Source: Pseudomonas farsensis
Lineage (GTDB): Bacteria; Pseudomonadota; Gammaproteobacteria; Pseudomonadales; Pseudomonadaceae
DNA: 64,000 nucleotides
Assembly: GCF_014268805.2 (NCBI RefSeq)
Contig: NZ_JABWRF020000003.1
Span: 710,501 to 774,500, forward strand
Direction: 5' to 3'
Positions within the stretch are counted from its first letter, which is position 1, and each line of letters starts with the position of its first letter. The position numbers and the translations under genes were made by a program. Shown here one piece after another: positions 8,929 through 17,201 of this stretch. Below the pieces are notes generated by a model that ran no database searches, was not told the origin of the DNA, and saw only the letters and a list, made by a program, of their open reading frames with translations.

Positions 8929-9005
8929 GGACTCATAGCTCAGCTGGATAGAGTACTCGGCTACGAACCGAGCGGTCGGAGGTTCGAATCCTCCTGAGTC
9001 CGCCA
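8929..9005 (+). tRNA. tRNA-Arg (anticodon ACG), copy 3
   Basis: Same 77-nt sequence as copy 1, in a tandem array with homologous spacers, followed by a strong terminator. Confidence 0.97.
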
Positions 9006-9011
9006 CATCTG

Positions 9012-9045
9012 AAAAGCCCGCTTATATAAGCGGGCTTTTTCTTTT
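9012..9045 (+). terminator. terminator of the tRNA cluster
   Basis: AAAAGCCCGCTTATATAAGCGGGCTTTTTC: an inverted repeat with a GC-rich outer stem and T-run, starting about 8 nt after the last tRNA. Confidence 0.9.
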
Positions 9046-9390
9046 CCGCCTTTTCTGTGCGGTATCGAAATAGCGTCGGCCAGCCTTGGCTAGACTGCAT
9101 TCAACTCCCTTCAATGCCCGCGCCGCGATTGTGCTTTTAACCCTCCAGATGCTATTGCACGGATGGCCTTGAGCGTTGTCATAGTTTCGTTGCGCAGACG
9201 ATTGTTCCGGCCAAAAATTTAGGCGAACCAACAGCTTGTACAGTGTATGATTGCGCCCGTCAGCCCCGCCGGGGCTTGTGGAATACCACCATGGACTTAC
9301 CCAGTAGTTACTCGCCAACACGCTTGAAACAGCCAGATCTGACCGATTGATTCTCCCGGCGTGCTCCGCTGCTGGGGGTGGAGTTCGCCT
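9046..9390. other. intergenic leader before mgtE
   Basis: No gene seen. It contains a TATGAT -10-like hexamer around 9244-9250 and a short hairpin (AGCCCC-GCC-GGGGCT, around 9262-9278), about 110-130 bp before the mgtE ATG. No match to a known Mg2+ riboswitch was recognised. Confidence 0.4.
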
Positions 9391-10833
9391 ATGACCGAAA
9401 TCGAAGTAAAAAAATCTCAAGACAGCCTGCAGGATCGCCTGGCCCAGGTGATCGAACTGCTGCAGCGTCAGCGCGTGGTCGAAGACCTGACGCACCGCCA
9501 GGAAGGCCATCATCAGGACCTGGTAGAAAACCTCGTTCACCGCCAGAACCTGGTCGAGCTGCAACGCAAGCTCGATGACCTGCACCCTGCCGACATCGCC
9601 TACATCCTCGAAGCATTGCCCCTGGAAGACCGCCTGGCGGTCTGGCAGCTGGTGCGCTCGGACCGCGATGGCGACATTCTGCTTGAAGTCTCCGACGCCG
9701 TTCGCCAATCCCTGATCGCCGACATGGACGATCACGAGCTGTTGGCAGCGGCCAAGGAGATGGACGCCGACGAACTCGCTGACCTGGCGCCTGAGCTGCC
9801 GCGTGACGTCGTCCACGAGTTGATGGAAACCCTCGACGCCCAGCAGCGCGAACGTGTGCGCTCGGCCCTGAGCTACGACGAGGACCAGATCGGCGCGCTG
9901 ATGGACTTCGAGATGGTCACCATCCGCGAAGACGTCAGCCTCGAAGTGGTGTTGCGTTACCTGCGTCGGCTCAAGGAGCTACCTGGGCACACCGACAAAC
10001 TGTTCGTGGTCGATTCCGACGGCAAGCTCAAGGGCGTGCTGCCGATCAAGCGCTTGCTGGTCAACGACCCAGAAAAACAAGTCGCTGAGGTCATGGCCAA
10101 TGACCCGGTGGCTTTCCACCCTGACGAAGACGCCTACGACGCCGCCCAGGCCTTCGAACGCTACGACCTGGTATCTGCCCCGGTAGTCGACAAGAACGAC
10201 CGCCTGATCGGCCGTTTGACCATCGATGAGATGGTCGACCTGATCCGTGAGGAGAGCGAGAGCGAAGTGCTCAACATGGCCGGTCTGCGCGAAGAAGAAG
10301 ACATCTTCGCCTCGGTCTGGCGTTCACTGCGTAACCGCTGGGCGTGGCTTGCGGTCAACCTGATCACTGCTTTCCTGGCTTCGCGGGTGATCGGCCTGTT
10401 CGAGGGCTCCATCGAGAAGCTGGTGGCACTGGCGGCACTGATGCCGATCGTGGCCGGCATTGGCGGCAACTCGGGCAACCAGACCATCACCATGATCGTA
10501 CGCGCCATGGCGCTGGACCAGGTGTCGCCGGGCAATACCAGCCGCCTGATGCGCAAAGAGCTCGCGGTATCGCTGCTCAATGGCCTTATCTGGGGCACCG
10601 TCATCGGTGTGGTTGCGTTCTGGCTGTATGGCAGCTGGTCGCTGGGCCTGGTCATGACTGCGGCGATGACCTTGAACCTGTTGCTGGCCGCGCTCATGGG
10701 GGTGCTTATCCCGATGACGCTGACCCGCCTTGGGCGCGACCCGGCCATGGGGTCGAGCGTGATGATCACGGCGGTGACCGACAGCGGTGGCTTCTTCATC
10801 TTCCTGGGCCTGGCCACGCTGTTCCTGCTCTGA
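9391..10833 (+). CDS. mgtE: MgtE-family magnesium transporter
   Basis: Inner-membrane Mg2+ channel/transporter. The ATG at 9391 has GGAG 9-12 bases upstream and gives 480 aa; an upstream in-frame GTG at 9361 is less likely. In order: N-terminal helical MgtE_N domain (about 1-140); two CBS domains (about 145-270, with the DKLFVVDSDGKLKGVLP element); then five membrane segments from about 310. The signature PIVAGIGGNSGNQ lines the pore. The gene is monocistronic, ending at a terminator shared with convergent amrZ. Confidence 0.95.
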   Translation: MTEIEVKKSQDSLQDRLAQVIELLQRQRVVEDLTHRQEGHHQDLVENLVHRQNLVELQRKLDDLHPADIAYILEALPLEDRLAVWQLVRSDRDGDILLEVSDAVRQSLIADMDDHELLAAAKEMDADELADLAPELPRDVVHELMETLDAQQRERVRSALSYDEDQIGALMDFEMVTIREDVSLEVVLRYLRRLKELPGHTDKLFVVDSDGKLKGVLPIKRLLVNDPEKQVAEVMANDPVAFHPDEDAYDAAQAFERYDLVSAPVVDKNDRLIGRLTIDEMVDLIREESESEVLNMAGLREEEDIFASVWRSLRNRWAWLAVNLITAFLASRVIGLFEGSIEKLVALAALMPIVAGIGGNSGNQTITMIVRAMALDQVSPGNTSRLMRKELAVSLLNGLIWGTVIGVVAFWLYGSWSLGLVMTAAMTLNLLLAALMGVLIPMTLTRLGRDPAMGSSVMITAVTDSGGFFIFLGLATLFLL

Positions 10834-10857
10834 GTGCCGCGCAAAACACGGGGCAAT

Positions 10858-10886
10858 AAAAAAGCCAGCTTGCGCTGGCTTTTTCG
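10858..10886. terminator. bidirectional terminator between mgtE and amrZ
   Basis: AAAAAAGCCAGC-TT-GCGCTGGCTTTTT is a stem with A-tract on one side and T-tract on the other, between convergent genes, so it can serve both strands. Confidence 0.85.
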
Positions 10887-10906
10887 TGTGCGGCGGTAAG
10901 GCGTGA

Positions 10907-11233
10907 TCAGGACGCGTCTGCGGCCATTTCCACATCGTGGGCTATCAGCGCCACCAGCGCATTCTGCTGGCGGTGGGACAGTTGGCGGAAGCGCTGCAGC
11001 AATTCACGTTCGTGCAGGCTGAGCTCTGGGCTGTCCAGGCGCATGCTCAGCTCGTCGCCCAGCGCGCCTTCCTGGATAAGGCTCTGTTCCAGGCGCGCGA
11101 TGATCTCGGAGTTCATGCTGCGGTGGTGGTTGCGCGCTACCTCGGCAATGCGCTCACGCATGCCGTCTGGCAGGCGGACGACGAATTTGTCGGCGGTGCG
11201 GCTCGAATAAATAGCCTGTTTCATTGGGCGCAT
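10907..11233 (-). CDS. amrZ: ribbon-helix-helix regulator AmrZ (AlgZ)
   Basis: Arc/MetJ-type transcription factor. The 108-aa protein begins MRPMKQAIYSSRTADKFVVR and keeps the RHH core (KFVVRLP strand, then helices with RSMNSEIIARLEQSL), followed by the C-terminal tetramerisation region DSPELSLHERELLQRF. This matches P. aeruginosa AmrZ almost throughout. In pseudomonads AmrZ controls alginate or other exopolysaccharides, c-di-GMP genes and flagellar master genes including fleQ, which is also in this window. Reverse strand, alone, convergent with mgtE. Confidence 0.93.
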   Translation of the reverse strand: MRPMKQAIYSSRTADKFVVRLPDGMRERIAEVARNHHRSMNSEIIARLEQSLIQEGALGDELSMRLDSPELSLHERELLQRFRQLSHRQQNALVALIAHDVEMAADAS

Positions 11234-11580
11234 ATAAATTGACCGGTTGTTCTGGTTCAGGGGGAGCGGTTGTCAGATTGGCCGCACGGTGGTGGTACGA
11301 CCACTGCGACGACAAAATGTTCAACCATCGTTTGATTTAGGTTTGCCATCTTGCCTCAAGGTTGCCGTTTCCTTGGCGTCAATTCTGTGACAAATAGTGA
11401 TCTCGATAAAGGCTTTTTGCCAGTACCAATTATCAGAAATGCGCACTGGTTTGAAAAGTTTTACCTTTATCTGATCCCGTGGGTGTCAGACCTTTGTCGT
11501 CAAAATCTGGTAACTGGCAGCAAAGGCAAGGGAAAAAGCCTAGAATGCGCCGGTTCTCCCTCACATTGAGCATAGTGGCT
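11234..11580. other. amrZ-phnN divergent intergenic region
   Basis: Holds the amrZ promoter side on the reverse strand and the phnN leader on the forward strand. The DNA is visibly AT-richer than its surroundings around 11380-11480. No RNA gene, repeat or confident promoter was recognised. Confidence 0.35.
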
Positions 11581-12162
11581 ATGCAACATGACGCAAGCGG
11601 CAAATTGCCGGTAGCGGCACGCCTGATCTACCTGATCGGACCGTCTGGTTCGGGAAAAGATTCCCTGATCGACGCCGCGCGTGGCCACCTGCAGGCCGCT
11701 GGGGTAGAAATCGCCCGCCGGGTGATCACCCGCTCTGCCGAAGCCAAGGGTGAAGCCGCGCTCAGCGTCACTCCAGAGCACTTCGAGCACATGCGCAGCA
11801 CCGGGGCGTTCGCCTTGCATTGGCAGGCCAATGGCCTGTGCTATGGCATCCCCGCGCAAATTGACACCTGGCTTGCCAGCGGCCGCCCGGTGCTGGTCAA
11901 TGGCTCGCGGGGGTATTTGGCCGAGGCTCGTCGGCGTTACCCTGATTTGCTCGCTGTGGGGCTTCGCGTATCGCCCGAGGCCTTGCGTGCACGGTTGCTG
12001 GCGCGGGGCAGGGAAGGGGTGGTTGAGATCGAGCAGCGCCTTGCGCGCAACGCCAGCGTTCTGCCCTATGACGATGGGGTGCAGGTGCTGGATAACTCCG
12101 CAGACTTGCAAGCCACGGTGCAGGCCTTGCTGGAGCTTCTGCGCGAGCAGCACGTGTTGTAG
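11581..12162 (+). CDS. phnN: ribose 1,5-bisphosphate phosphokinase PhnN
   Basis: Kinase converting ribose 1,5-bisphosphate to PRPP with ATP, known from phosphonate C-P lyase clusters. The P-loop GPSGSGKDS is near residue 19 and the fold is guanylate-kinase-like. The start at 11581 (MQHDASGKL) gives 193 aa, near the family length of about 185-190. An in-frame ATG at 11545 has AAGGGA upstream and cannot be excluded. No phn lyase genes are nearby, so here it is a stand-alone gene, perhaps a PRPP salvage bypass. Confidence 0.8.
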   Translation: MQHDASGKLPVAARLIYLIGPSGSGKDSLIDAARGHLQAAGVEIARRVITRSAEAKGEAALSVTPEHFEHMRSTGAFALHWQANGLCYGIPAQIDTWLASGRPVLVNGSRGYLAEARRRYPDLLAVGLRVSPEALRARLLARGREGVVEIEQRLARNASVLPYDDGVQVLDNSADLQATVQALLELLREQHVL

Positions 12163-12265
12163 CAAAGCCCGACAGGCGATGTGCCCGATTCAGGCATGAC
12201 AAACGGCTTGATGCTGGTTAACATGCACGCCGTCCCACGCACGCGGCGACGCCTGCGTTGCACAC

Positions 12266-12342
12266 GTCTCAGTAGCTCAATTGGATAGAGCATCCCCCTC
12301 CTAAGGGGAAGGTTGCAGGTTCAAATCCTGCCTGGGACGCCA
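12266..12342 (+). tRNA. tRNA-Arg (anticodon CCT)
   Basis: A 77-nt tRNA with encoded CCA. Acceptor GTCTCAG pairs with CTGGGAC (one G-T pair); the anticodon loop is CTCCTAA; T-loop TTCAAAT. Reads AGG codons. Confidence 0.95.
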
Positions 12343-12404
12343 CCTCCCGTCACTGCGCCATCCGCCGCAGTGGCCCCGACCAGCAGGGCCCGCGTCCACT
12401 ACGC

Positions 12405-12959
12405 CTACAGCTCGGCTGTCTTCTGCTTCTGGCTGTCATCCGCGTCCGCTGCTGCTACCGCAGCGCTGGCGCCTGCCTGTTCAGACTCGGCCTGTTGCTC
12501 GATCTTGGCCTGGGTCTTGATCTGCACATCTTCCTGAAGCCGTTCAGTGATCTGCTCCATGACCTTGGCCTTCTGTTCGGGGGGCAGGGCCTCGAACTCG
12601 TCTTCGGTCAGGCCCAGTTCCTGGAGGATCTTCTCCTTGATCTTCTCCTCAGGCGACTTGGCCATGTAATCGCGGAACTCCTGCACCGCGTTACTGGCTT
12701 TCTGCTTGCCGACACTGGCTTGCTCGCGCGCCTCGGTGTCGGGGTTTTGCAGCATTGCCATCAGCTTGGCGAAGGCTTCTTTTTGGTTGTCTTCAGCATT
12801 GCCTGCGGTGCTGCCCTTGCTGTTGTGCTGCGCTGTAGTACTGCCGATAGGCGCTACCGGCCGCTGCGGCATGAACCCGCCTTGCGCCTGTTCAGCGCCG
12901 GCGCGGGAAGGTAGCGGGGTGTTGGCGTACCAGCCCAGCCCGTTGAATGCATTGACCAT
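12405..12959 (-). CDS. hypothetical protein, charged and helical
   Basis: A 184-aa protein of unknown function. The ATG at 12959 is preceded by a strong GGAGGGA ribosome site, which decides the start over the longer open frame. No signal peptide or membrane segment is seen. The N-terminus is Gly/Pro/Gln-rich and probably disordered. The region about 70-150 is predicted helical with many Glu/Lys (for example SPEEKIKEKILQELGLTEDEF and LPPEQKAKVMEQITERL). The C-terminus is Ala/Gln-rich. Monocistronic, divergent from the GGDEF gene. It may be a conserved Pseudomonas-specific protein; I do not recognise a named family. Confidence 0.75.
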   Translation of the reverse strand: MVNAFNGLGWYANTPLPSRAGAEQAQGGFMPQRPVAPIGSTTAQHNSKGSTAGNAEDNQKEAFAKLMAMLQNPDTEAREQASVGKQKASNAVQEFRDYMAKSPEEKIKEKILQELGLTEDEFEALPPEQKAKVMEQITERLQEDVQIKTQAKIEQQAESEQAGASAAVAAADADDSQKQKTAEL

Positions 12960-13175
12960 GTGTCCCTCCTGGAACAATCGATAGGCGCCAATAACCGGGC
13001 AAGAGCTGTGCCAGCGGTCGCAAGCCATTGAAATCTCGGGTGGCAGCTATTCCGGTCGCGGCGCGCTCGGCATATGCTTGCCCAACAGAGGAAAGGGATT
13101 GCCGCTGGCGGCAACCCGCAGCGCATCGGCAGTACCGAGATGGCGCGCAGTTGCTGGGCAACGGAGGGAGTGTCC

Positions 13176-14174
13176 ATGAGTCAGGTACCAAAGCCGGTTC
13201 CAACCGGTTTCACTGAGCAGCAGCTGCACACTTTGTTCGAACTGATCAGCGACGGCGTCTGGGATTGGCATGCCAACACCGGCTATGTCTATCGCAATCC
13301 GGCCTGGTACGCGATGCTGGGCTATGACGGCCACTCGCTGGACAACTCCGTACTCACTTGGGAAAACGTGATCCACCCGGAGGACTACCCGCGGGTGATG
13401 GCGCATTTCGAGGCCTACCTCGAGCAGCGTAGCGAGGCGTATTGCATCGAGTATCGCTGCATCCGGCGTGATGGCAGCCATTTGTGGGTCGAGGACCGTG
13501 GTTACATCATTGCCCGCAACGAGGACGGCACGGTGGCGCGTATGCTCGGCGCCCATCGCAACATCGATGACCGCAAGCGGCTGGTGGTACAGCTTGAGTT
13601 GCGCAATCAGTCGCTGGAAAGCCTGGTGGCCGAGCGCACCCGCGAGCTGTCCTGGGTCAACCAGCAGTTGCTGCGCCAGCTAGACGAGAATCGACAGTTG
13701 GCCGAACGCGATTCCCTTACTCGCACGGCTAATCGCTACCATCTGGAAAAGACCCTGCACCAGGAGTGTGAGCGGGCGCGTCGCTTTCGCGAGCCGCTGG
13801 CGCTGATTGCCATGGACCTGGACAACTTCAAGCCAGTCAACGACCTGTACGGCCACGCCCGTGGCGACGCGCTGCTGATAGAGCTCGTCGAGCAGGTGCG
13901 CCCGCATTTGCGTGAGCAGGACATGCTGGCGCGCTGGGGTGGCGATGAGTTCGCCGTGGTGCTGCCCGGCACCACGCTGACCCAGGCCTGTGAAACGGCC
14001 CAGCGCATCCGCAAAGCGGTGGCCGAGCTTGCGCCGGTGGGCGAGTGCCGGCTGACCATGAGCTATGGCGTGGTGCAGTGGCGCGAAGGAGAGAACCAGC
14101 ACAGCCTGTTGGCCCGTGCCGACCAGGCGCTGTATCGGGCCAAGGCGGCGGGCAAGAATATCGTCGCCGAATAA
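13176..14174 (+). CDS. PAS-GGDEF diguanylate cyclase
   Basis: Predicted cytoplasmic cyclase making c-di-GMP. The ATG at 13176 follows GGAGGG and gives 332 aa. A PAS fold with PAC motif covers about residues 10-140 (GVWDWHANTGYVYRNPAW, then YRCIRRDGSHLWVEDRG). A short coiled linker around 145-170 leads to a GGDEF domain from about 170. The active-site motif WGGDEF is intact, and an inhibitory RxxD site (REQD) lies exactly five residues before it, so product inhibition is expected. No membrane segments. The sensed ligand is unknown. Confidence 0.92.
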   Translation: MSQVPKPVPTGFTEQQLHTLFELISDGVWDWHANTGYVYRNPAWYAMLGYDGHSLDNSVLTWENVIHPEDYPRVMAHFEAYLEQRSEAYCIEYRCIRRDGSHLWVEDRGYIIARNEDGTVARMLGAHRNIDDRKRLVVQLELRNQSLESLVAERTRELSWVNQQLLRQLDENRQLAERDSLTRTANRYHLEKTLHQECERARRFREPLALIAMDLDNFKPVNDLYGHARGDALLIELVEQVRPHLREQDMLARWGGDEFAVVLPGTTLTQACETAQRIRKAVAELAPVGECRLTMSYGVVQWREGENQHSLLARADQALYRAKAAGKNIVAE

Positions 14175-14287
14175 GGCCTTGGGGTAATTCCAGCCAGTCA
14201 GGCCCATCGCGGTGGTTCGGCATTCCGAGCAAGCCCGCTCCCACAGAGCTTGCCCATCCCCATATCGATGTCGTCTACGCGGTCAGT

Positions 14288-14400
14288 GTAGGAGCGGCCT
14301 TGTGTCGCGAAAGGGCTGCGAAGCAGCCCCAGCGATTCTGCTGGGTACACAGATCCTGGGGCTGCTTTGCAGCCCTTTCGCGACACAAGGCCGCTCCTAC
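14288..14400. repeat. long inverted repeat, family A copy 1
   Basis: GTAGGAGCGGCCTTGTGTCG opens the left arm and its complement closes the right arm at 14400. The arms are roughly 40 bp around a short variable loop. Related copies are at 30089 and 61382. It fills most of the non-coding stretch 14175-14559 together with a conserved 45-bp tail (14401-14446) also found after the 61382 copy. REP/BIME-like, non-coding. Confidence 0.9.
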
Positions 14401-14489
14401 ATAATCAAGAGCGACTTGCCCGAAACCATAGAATCCCCCACAGAATAGGCTTAGCTGACTGGGACTAGGCTTGGCGGGTTTCTGGCAGG

Positions 14490-14526
14490 CAAAAAAATGC
14501 CTGCAGCGTCTGGTAACGCTGCAGGC
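14490..14526 (-). terminator. terminator of bkd operon (after lpdV)
   Basis: Read on the reverse strand: CCTGCAGCGTTACC, loop, ACGCTGCAGG, followed by CATTTTTTT, placed about 35 nt after the lpdV stop. A classical intrinsic terminator. Confidence 0.88.
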
Positions 14527-14559
14527 CAACTCGGCTTTCGCCGCCTCAGTGTGCTTGCC

Positions 14560-15939
14560 CTAGATGTGCAGTGCGTGCCCCAGCGCCCTCAGCGCCGCTT
14601 CCTGCACCGCCTCGCCGAGGGTCGGGTGAGCGTGAATGGTCCCGGCGATGTCCTCCAGGCGTGCGCCCATTTCCAGCGACTGGGCGAAGGCGGTGGACAG
14701 CTCCGAAACCGCCACGCCCACCGCCTGCCAGCCCAGAATCAGATGGTTGTCGCGCCGCGCGACCACCCGCACGAAGCCGCTTTTCGCTTCAAGGCTCATG
14801 GCCCGACCATTGGCGGCAAAGGGGAACTGCGCAACGATGCAGTCCAGCCCCTGCTGCGCGGCCTGCTCAGGCGTGGCGCCGGCCACCACCACCTCGGGGT
14901 CGGTAAAGCACACGGCAGCAATGGCGTTGGGTGCAAAGCGGCGTGCCTTGCCATGGATCAGCTCGGCGACCATTTCCCCCTGGGCCATGGCGCGGTGTGC
15001 GAGCATCGGCTCGCCGGCCACGTCGCCTATCGCCCAGACGTTGCGCATGCTGGTCTGGCAGCGCTGATCAATGGCGATGGCCGCGCCGTTCATCGCAAGG
15101 CCCAGGCTTTCAAGGCCAAAGCCCTGAGTGTGCGGGCGGCGCCCGACCGCCACCAGTACCTGGTCGGCCTCGATACGCAGCAACTCGTCCTGGCCATTGC
15201 GCGCCAGCAGGCAGCCGTCGGCGTAGCCCTCCACGCGATGCCCGAGGTGCAGGCCGATACCGAGTTTTTTCAGCGACTCGGCCACCGGTGCAGTCAGTTC
15301 GGCGTCATAGGTGGGCAGAATGCGTTCGCGCGCCTCGACCACACTCACGCGTACCCCCAGCTTGCGGTAGGCGGTGCCAAGCTCCAGGCCGATATAGCCA
15401 CCCCCGACCACCACAAGGTGCTGCGGCAGCGCCTTGGGCGCCAACGCTTCGGTGGAAGAGATGACTGCGCCGCCCAGCGGTAGCATCGGCAGTTCGACCG
15501 AGCTTGAACCGGTGGCCAGCAGCAGGTGCTCGCACTGAATGCGCTGGCCGTCGACCTCGACCTGTTTGCCATCGATGATCTGTGCCCAGCCGTGAATCAC
15601 CTTAACCCCGTGCTTTTTCAGCAGTGCCGCGACGCCACTGGTCAGGCGGTCGACGATGCCGTCCTTCCACTGCACGCTCTGGGCAATGTCCAGGCGCGGG
15701 GAGGCGACGCTGATGCCCAGCGGCGATGGCTCGGTGAAGCGGCTGGCCTGATGGAACTGCTCGGCCACGTGAATCAGCGCTTTGGATGGAATACAACCAA
15801 CGTTCAGGCAGGTGCCACCCAAGGCCTGGCCTTCCACCAGCACGGTCGCAATGCCCAGTTGCCCGGCGCGAATGGCGGCCACATAGCCACCGGGGCCGCC
15901 ACCGATGACCAGCAGGGTAGTGTTGAGGATCGGTTGCAT
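14560..15939 (-). CDS. lpdV: dihydrolipoamide dehydrogenase, E3 of branched-chain complex
   Basis: FAD/NAD disulfide reductase reoxidising the lipoyl groups of BkdB. FAD-binding GGGPGGYVAAIRAGQLG is at the N-terminus, the redox-active disulfide is GGTCLNVGCIPSKAL, the NAD site is VVVGGGYIGLELG near 180, and the C-terminal interface has the AHPTLGEAV His-Glu pair. The ATG at 15939 gives 459 aa, matching P. putida LpdV. A GTG at 15945 would overlap the bkdB stop (GTGA) and add two residues. Last gene of the bkd operon. Confidence 0.95.
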   Translation of the reverse strand: MQPILNTTLLVIGGGPGGYVAAIRAGQLGIATVLVEGQALGGTCLNVGCIPSKALIHVAEQFHQASRFTEPSPLGISVASPRLDIAQSVQWKDGIVDRLTSGVAALLKKHGVKVIHGWAQIIDGKQVEVDGQRIQCEHLLLATGSSSVELPMLPLGGAVISSTEALAPKALPQHLVVVGGGYIGLELGTAYRKLGVRVSVVEARERILPTYDAELTAPVAESLKKLGIGLHLGHRVEGYADGCLLARNGQDELLRIEADQVLVAVGRRPHTQGFGLESLGLAMNGAAIAIDQRCQTSMRNVWAIGDVAGEPMLAHRAMAQGEMVAELIHGKARRFAPNAIAAVCFTDPEVVVAGATPEQAAQQGLDCIVAQFPFAANGRAMSLEAKSGFVRVVARRDNHLILGWQAVGVAVSELSTAFAQSLEMGARLEDIAGTIHAHPTLGEAVQEAALRALGHALHI

Positions 15940-15941
15940 GG

Positions 15942-17201
15942 TCACTCCACGAACAGGCAGGCAGGTTGCTCCAGCAGGCCGCGCACAGCCTGGATGAACA
16001 GTGCAGCGTCCATACCGTCGACCACGCGGTGATCGAACGAGCTGGACAGGTTCATCATCTTGCGCACAACGATCTGGCCGTCTATCACCACCGGCCGTTC
16101 GACCATGCGGTTGACGCCGACAATCGCTACTTCGGGGGTGTTGACCACGGGCGTGCTGACGATGCCGCCGAGCGCGCCGAGGCTGGTCAGGGTGATGGTC
16201 GAGCCAGTGAGTTCTTCACGGGTCGCCTTGTTGCTGCGCGCAGCCTGCGCCACACGGGCGATCTCGCTGGCGTTAGTCCACAGGCTGCCGGCCTCTGCGT
16301 GGCGCAATACTGGCACCATCAGGCCGTTGTCACCTTGCGTGGCGATACCCACATGCACCGCGCCGTGGCGGGTGATGACCTGCGCTTCGTCGTCGTAGGT
16401 GGCGTTGATCTGTGGGAAGTCCCGCAGCGCCACCACCATGGCGCGCACCAGAAACGGCAACAGGGTCAGTTTGCCGCGGCTTTCGCCATGACGGCTGTTG
16501 AGTTGCTGGCGCAGCGCTTCAATGGCGGTCACGTCGATTTCCTCGACGTAGCTGAAGTGCGCAACGCGGCGCTTGGCATCCTGCATGCGCTGGGCGATCT
16601 TGCGGCGCAGGCCGATCACCGGCACCTGTTCGCTGTCGCTGCGCCTGGCATAACCGCCTGGGGCTTGCCCGGCGCTGCTCTGGGGTTTGCTGATGAACGC
16701 GTCGAGGTCTTCGTGCAAGATGCGCCCGGCCGGGCCGCTGCCGTGTACATAACGCAGTTCGATACCGGCATCCAGCGCGCGCTTGCGCACAGCCGGGGAG
16801 GCCAGCGGTTTGTCGTGGGCCTCACGCGGTGCGATGGGGGCGGCGGTGTGCTGAGCGCTCGGCTGCGGCGCTTCGCGGCGTGGCTCGGGCGCGGCCTGTG
16901 GCGCTGCGGCTACCGGTTCCGGCGCCTTGGCCTGCGGGGCGTCGACATGGTTGCCGCTGCCTTCGACCTCGATGCGGATCAACTCGCTGCCCACCGCCAT
17001 GACTTCACCGGGCTGGCCGCCCAGGGCCAGCACCTTGCCGCTGACCGGCGAAGGGATTTCAACGGTGGCCTTGTCGGTCATGACATCGGCCACCACCTGG
17101 TCTTCGTTGATGATGTCGCCGACTTTGACGAACCATTCCACCAACTCCACCTGTGCGATGCCTTCGCCGATGTCCGGCATCTTGATGACGTGCGTGCCCA
17201 T
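15942..17201 (-). CDS. bkdB: branched-chain 2-oxoacid dehydrogenase E2, dihydrolipoyl transacylase
   Basis: Core of the branched-chain keto acid dehydrogenase complex; transfers branched acyl groups to CoA. 419 aa. Lipoyl domain about 1-80 with the lipoylated Lys in VMTDKATVEIPSP; an Ala/Pro linker 85-135; peripheral E1/E3-binding domain about 140-175 (SPAVRKRALDAGIEL, GSGPAGRILHEDL); catalytic domain to the end with FDHRVVDGMDAALF, carrying the HxxxD active site. Its start abuts the bkdA2 stop and it nearly overlaps lpdV, indicating translational coupling. Confidence 0.96.
   Translation of the reverse strand: MGTHVIKMPDIGEGIAQVELVEWFVKVGDIINEDQVVADVMTDKATVEIPSPVSGKVLALGGQPGEVMAVGSELIRIEVEGSGNHVDAPQAKAPEPVAAAPQAAPEPRREAPQPSAQHTAAPIAPREAHDKPLASPAVRKRALDAGIELRYVHGSGPAGRILHEDLDAFISKPQSSAGQAPGGYARRSDSEQVPVIGLRRKIAQRMQDAKRRVAHFSYVEEIDVTAIEALRQQLNSRHGESRGKLTLLPFLVRAMVVALRDFPQINATYDDEAQVITRHGAVHVGIATQGDNGLMVPVLRHAEAGSLWTNASEIARVAQAARSNKATREELTGSTITLTSLGALGGIVSTPVVNTPEVAIVGVNRMVERPVVIDGQIVVRKMMNLSSSFDHRVVDGMDAALFIQAVRGLLEQPACLFVE

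Noticed and set aside
8743..9006. 87-aa frame over the tRNA-Arg array
   Set aside because: Antisense to tRNA genes and internally repetitive because the array is.
9206..9390. Mg2+ riboswitch upstream of mgtE
   Set aside because: Only a short GC hairpin is visible; no M-box architecture recognised.
14288..14400. Possible CRISPR array
   Set aside because: The repeats are single inverted pairs without regular spacers; REP/BIME-like instead. No cas genes in the window.
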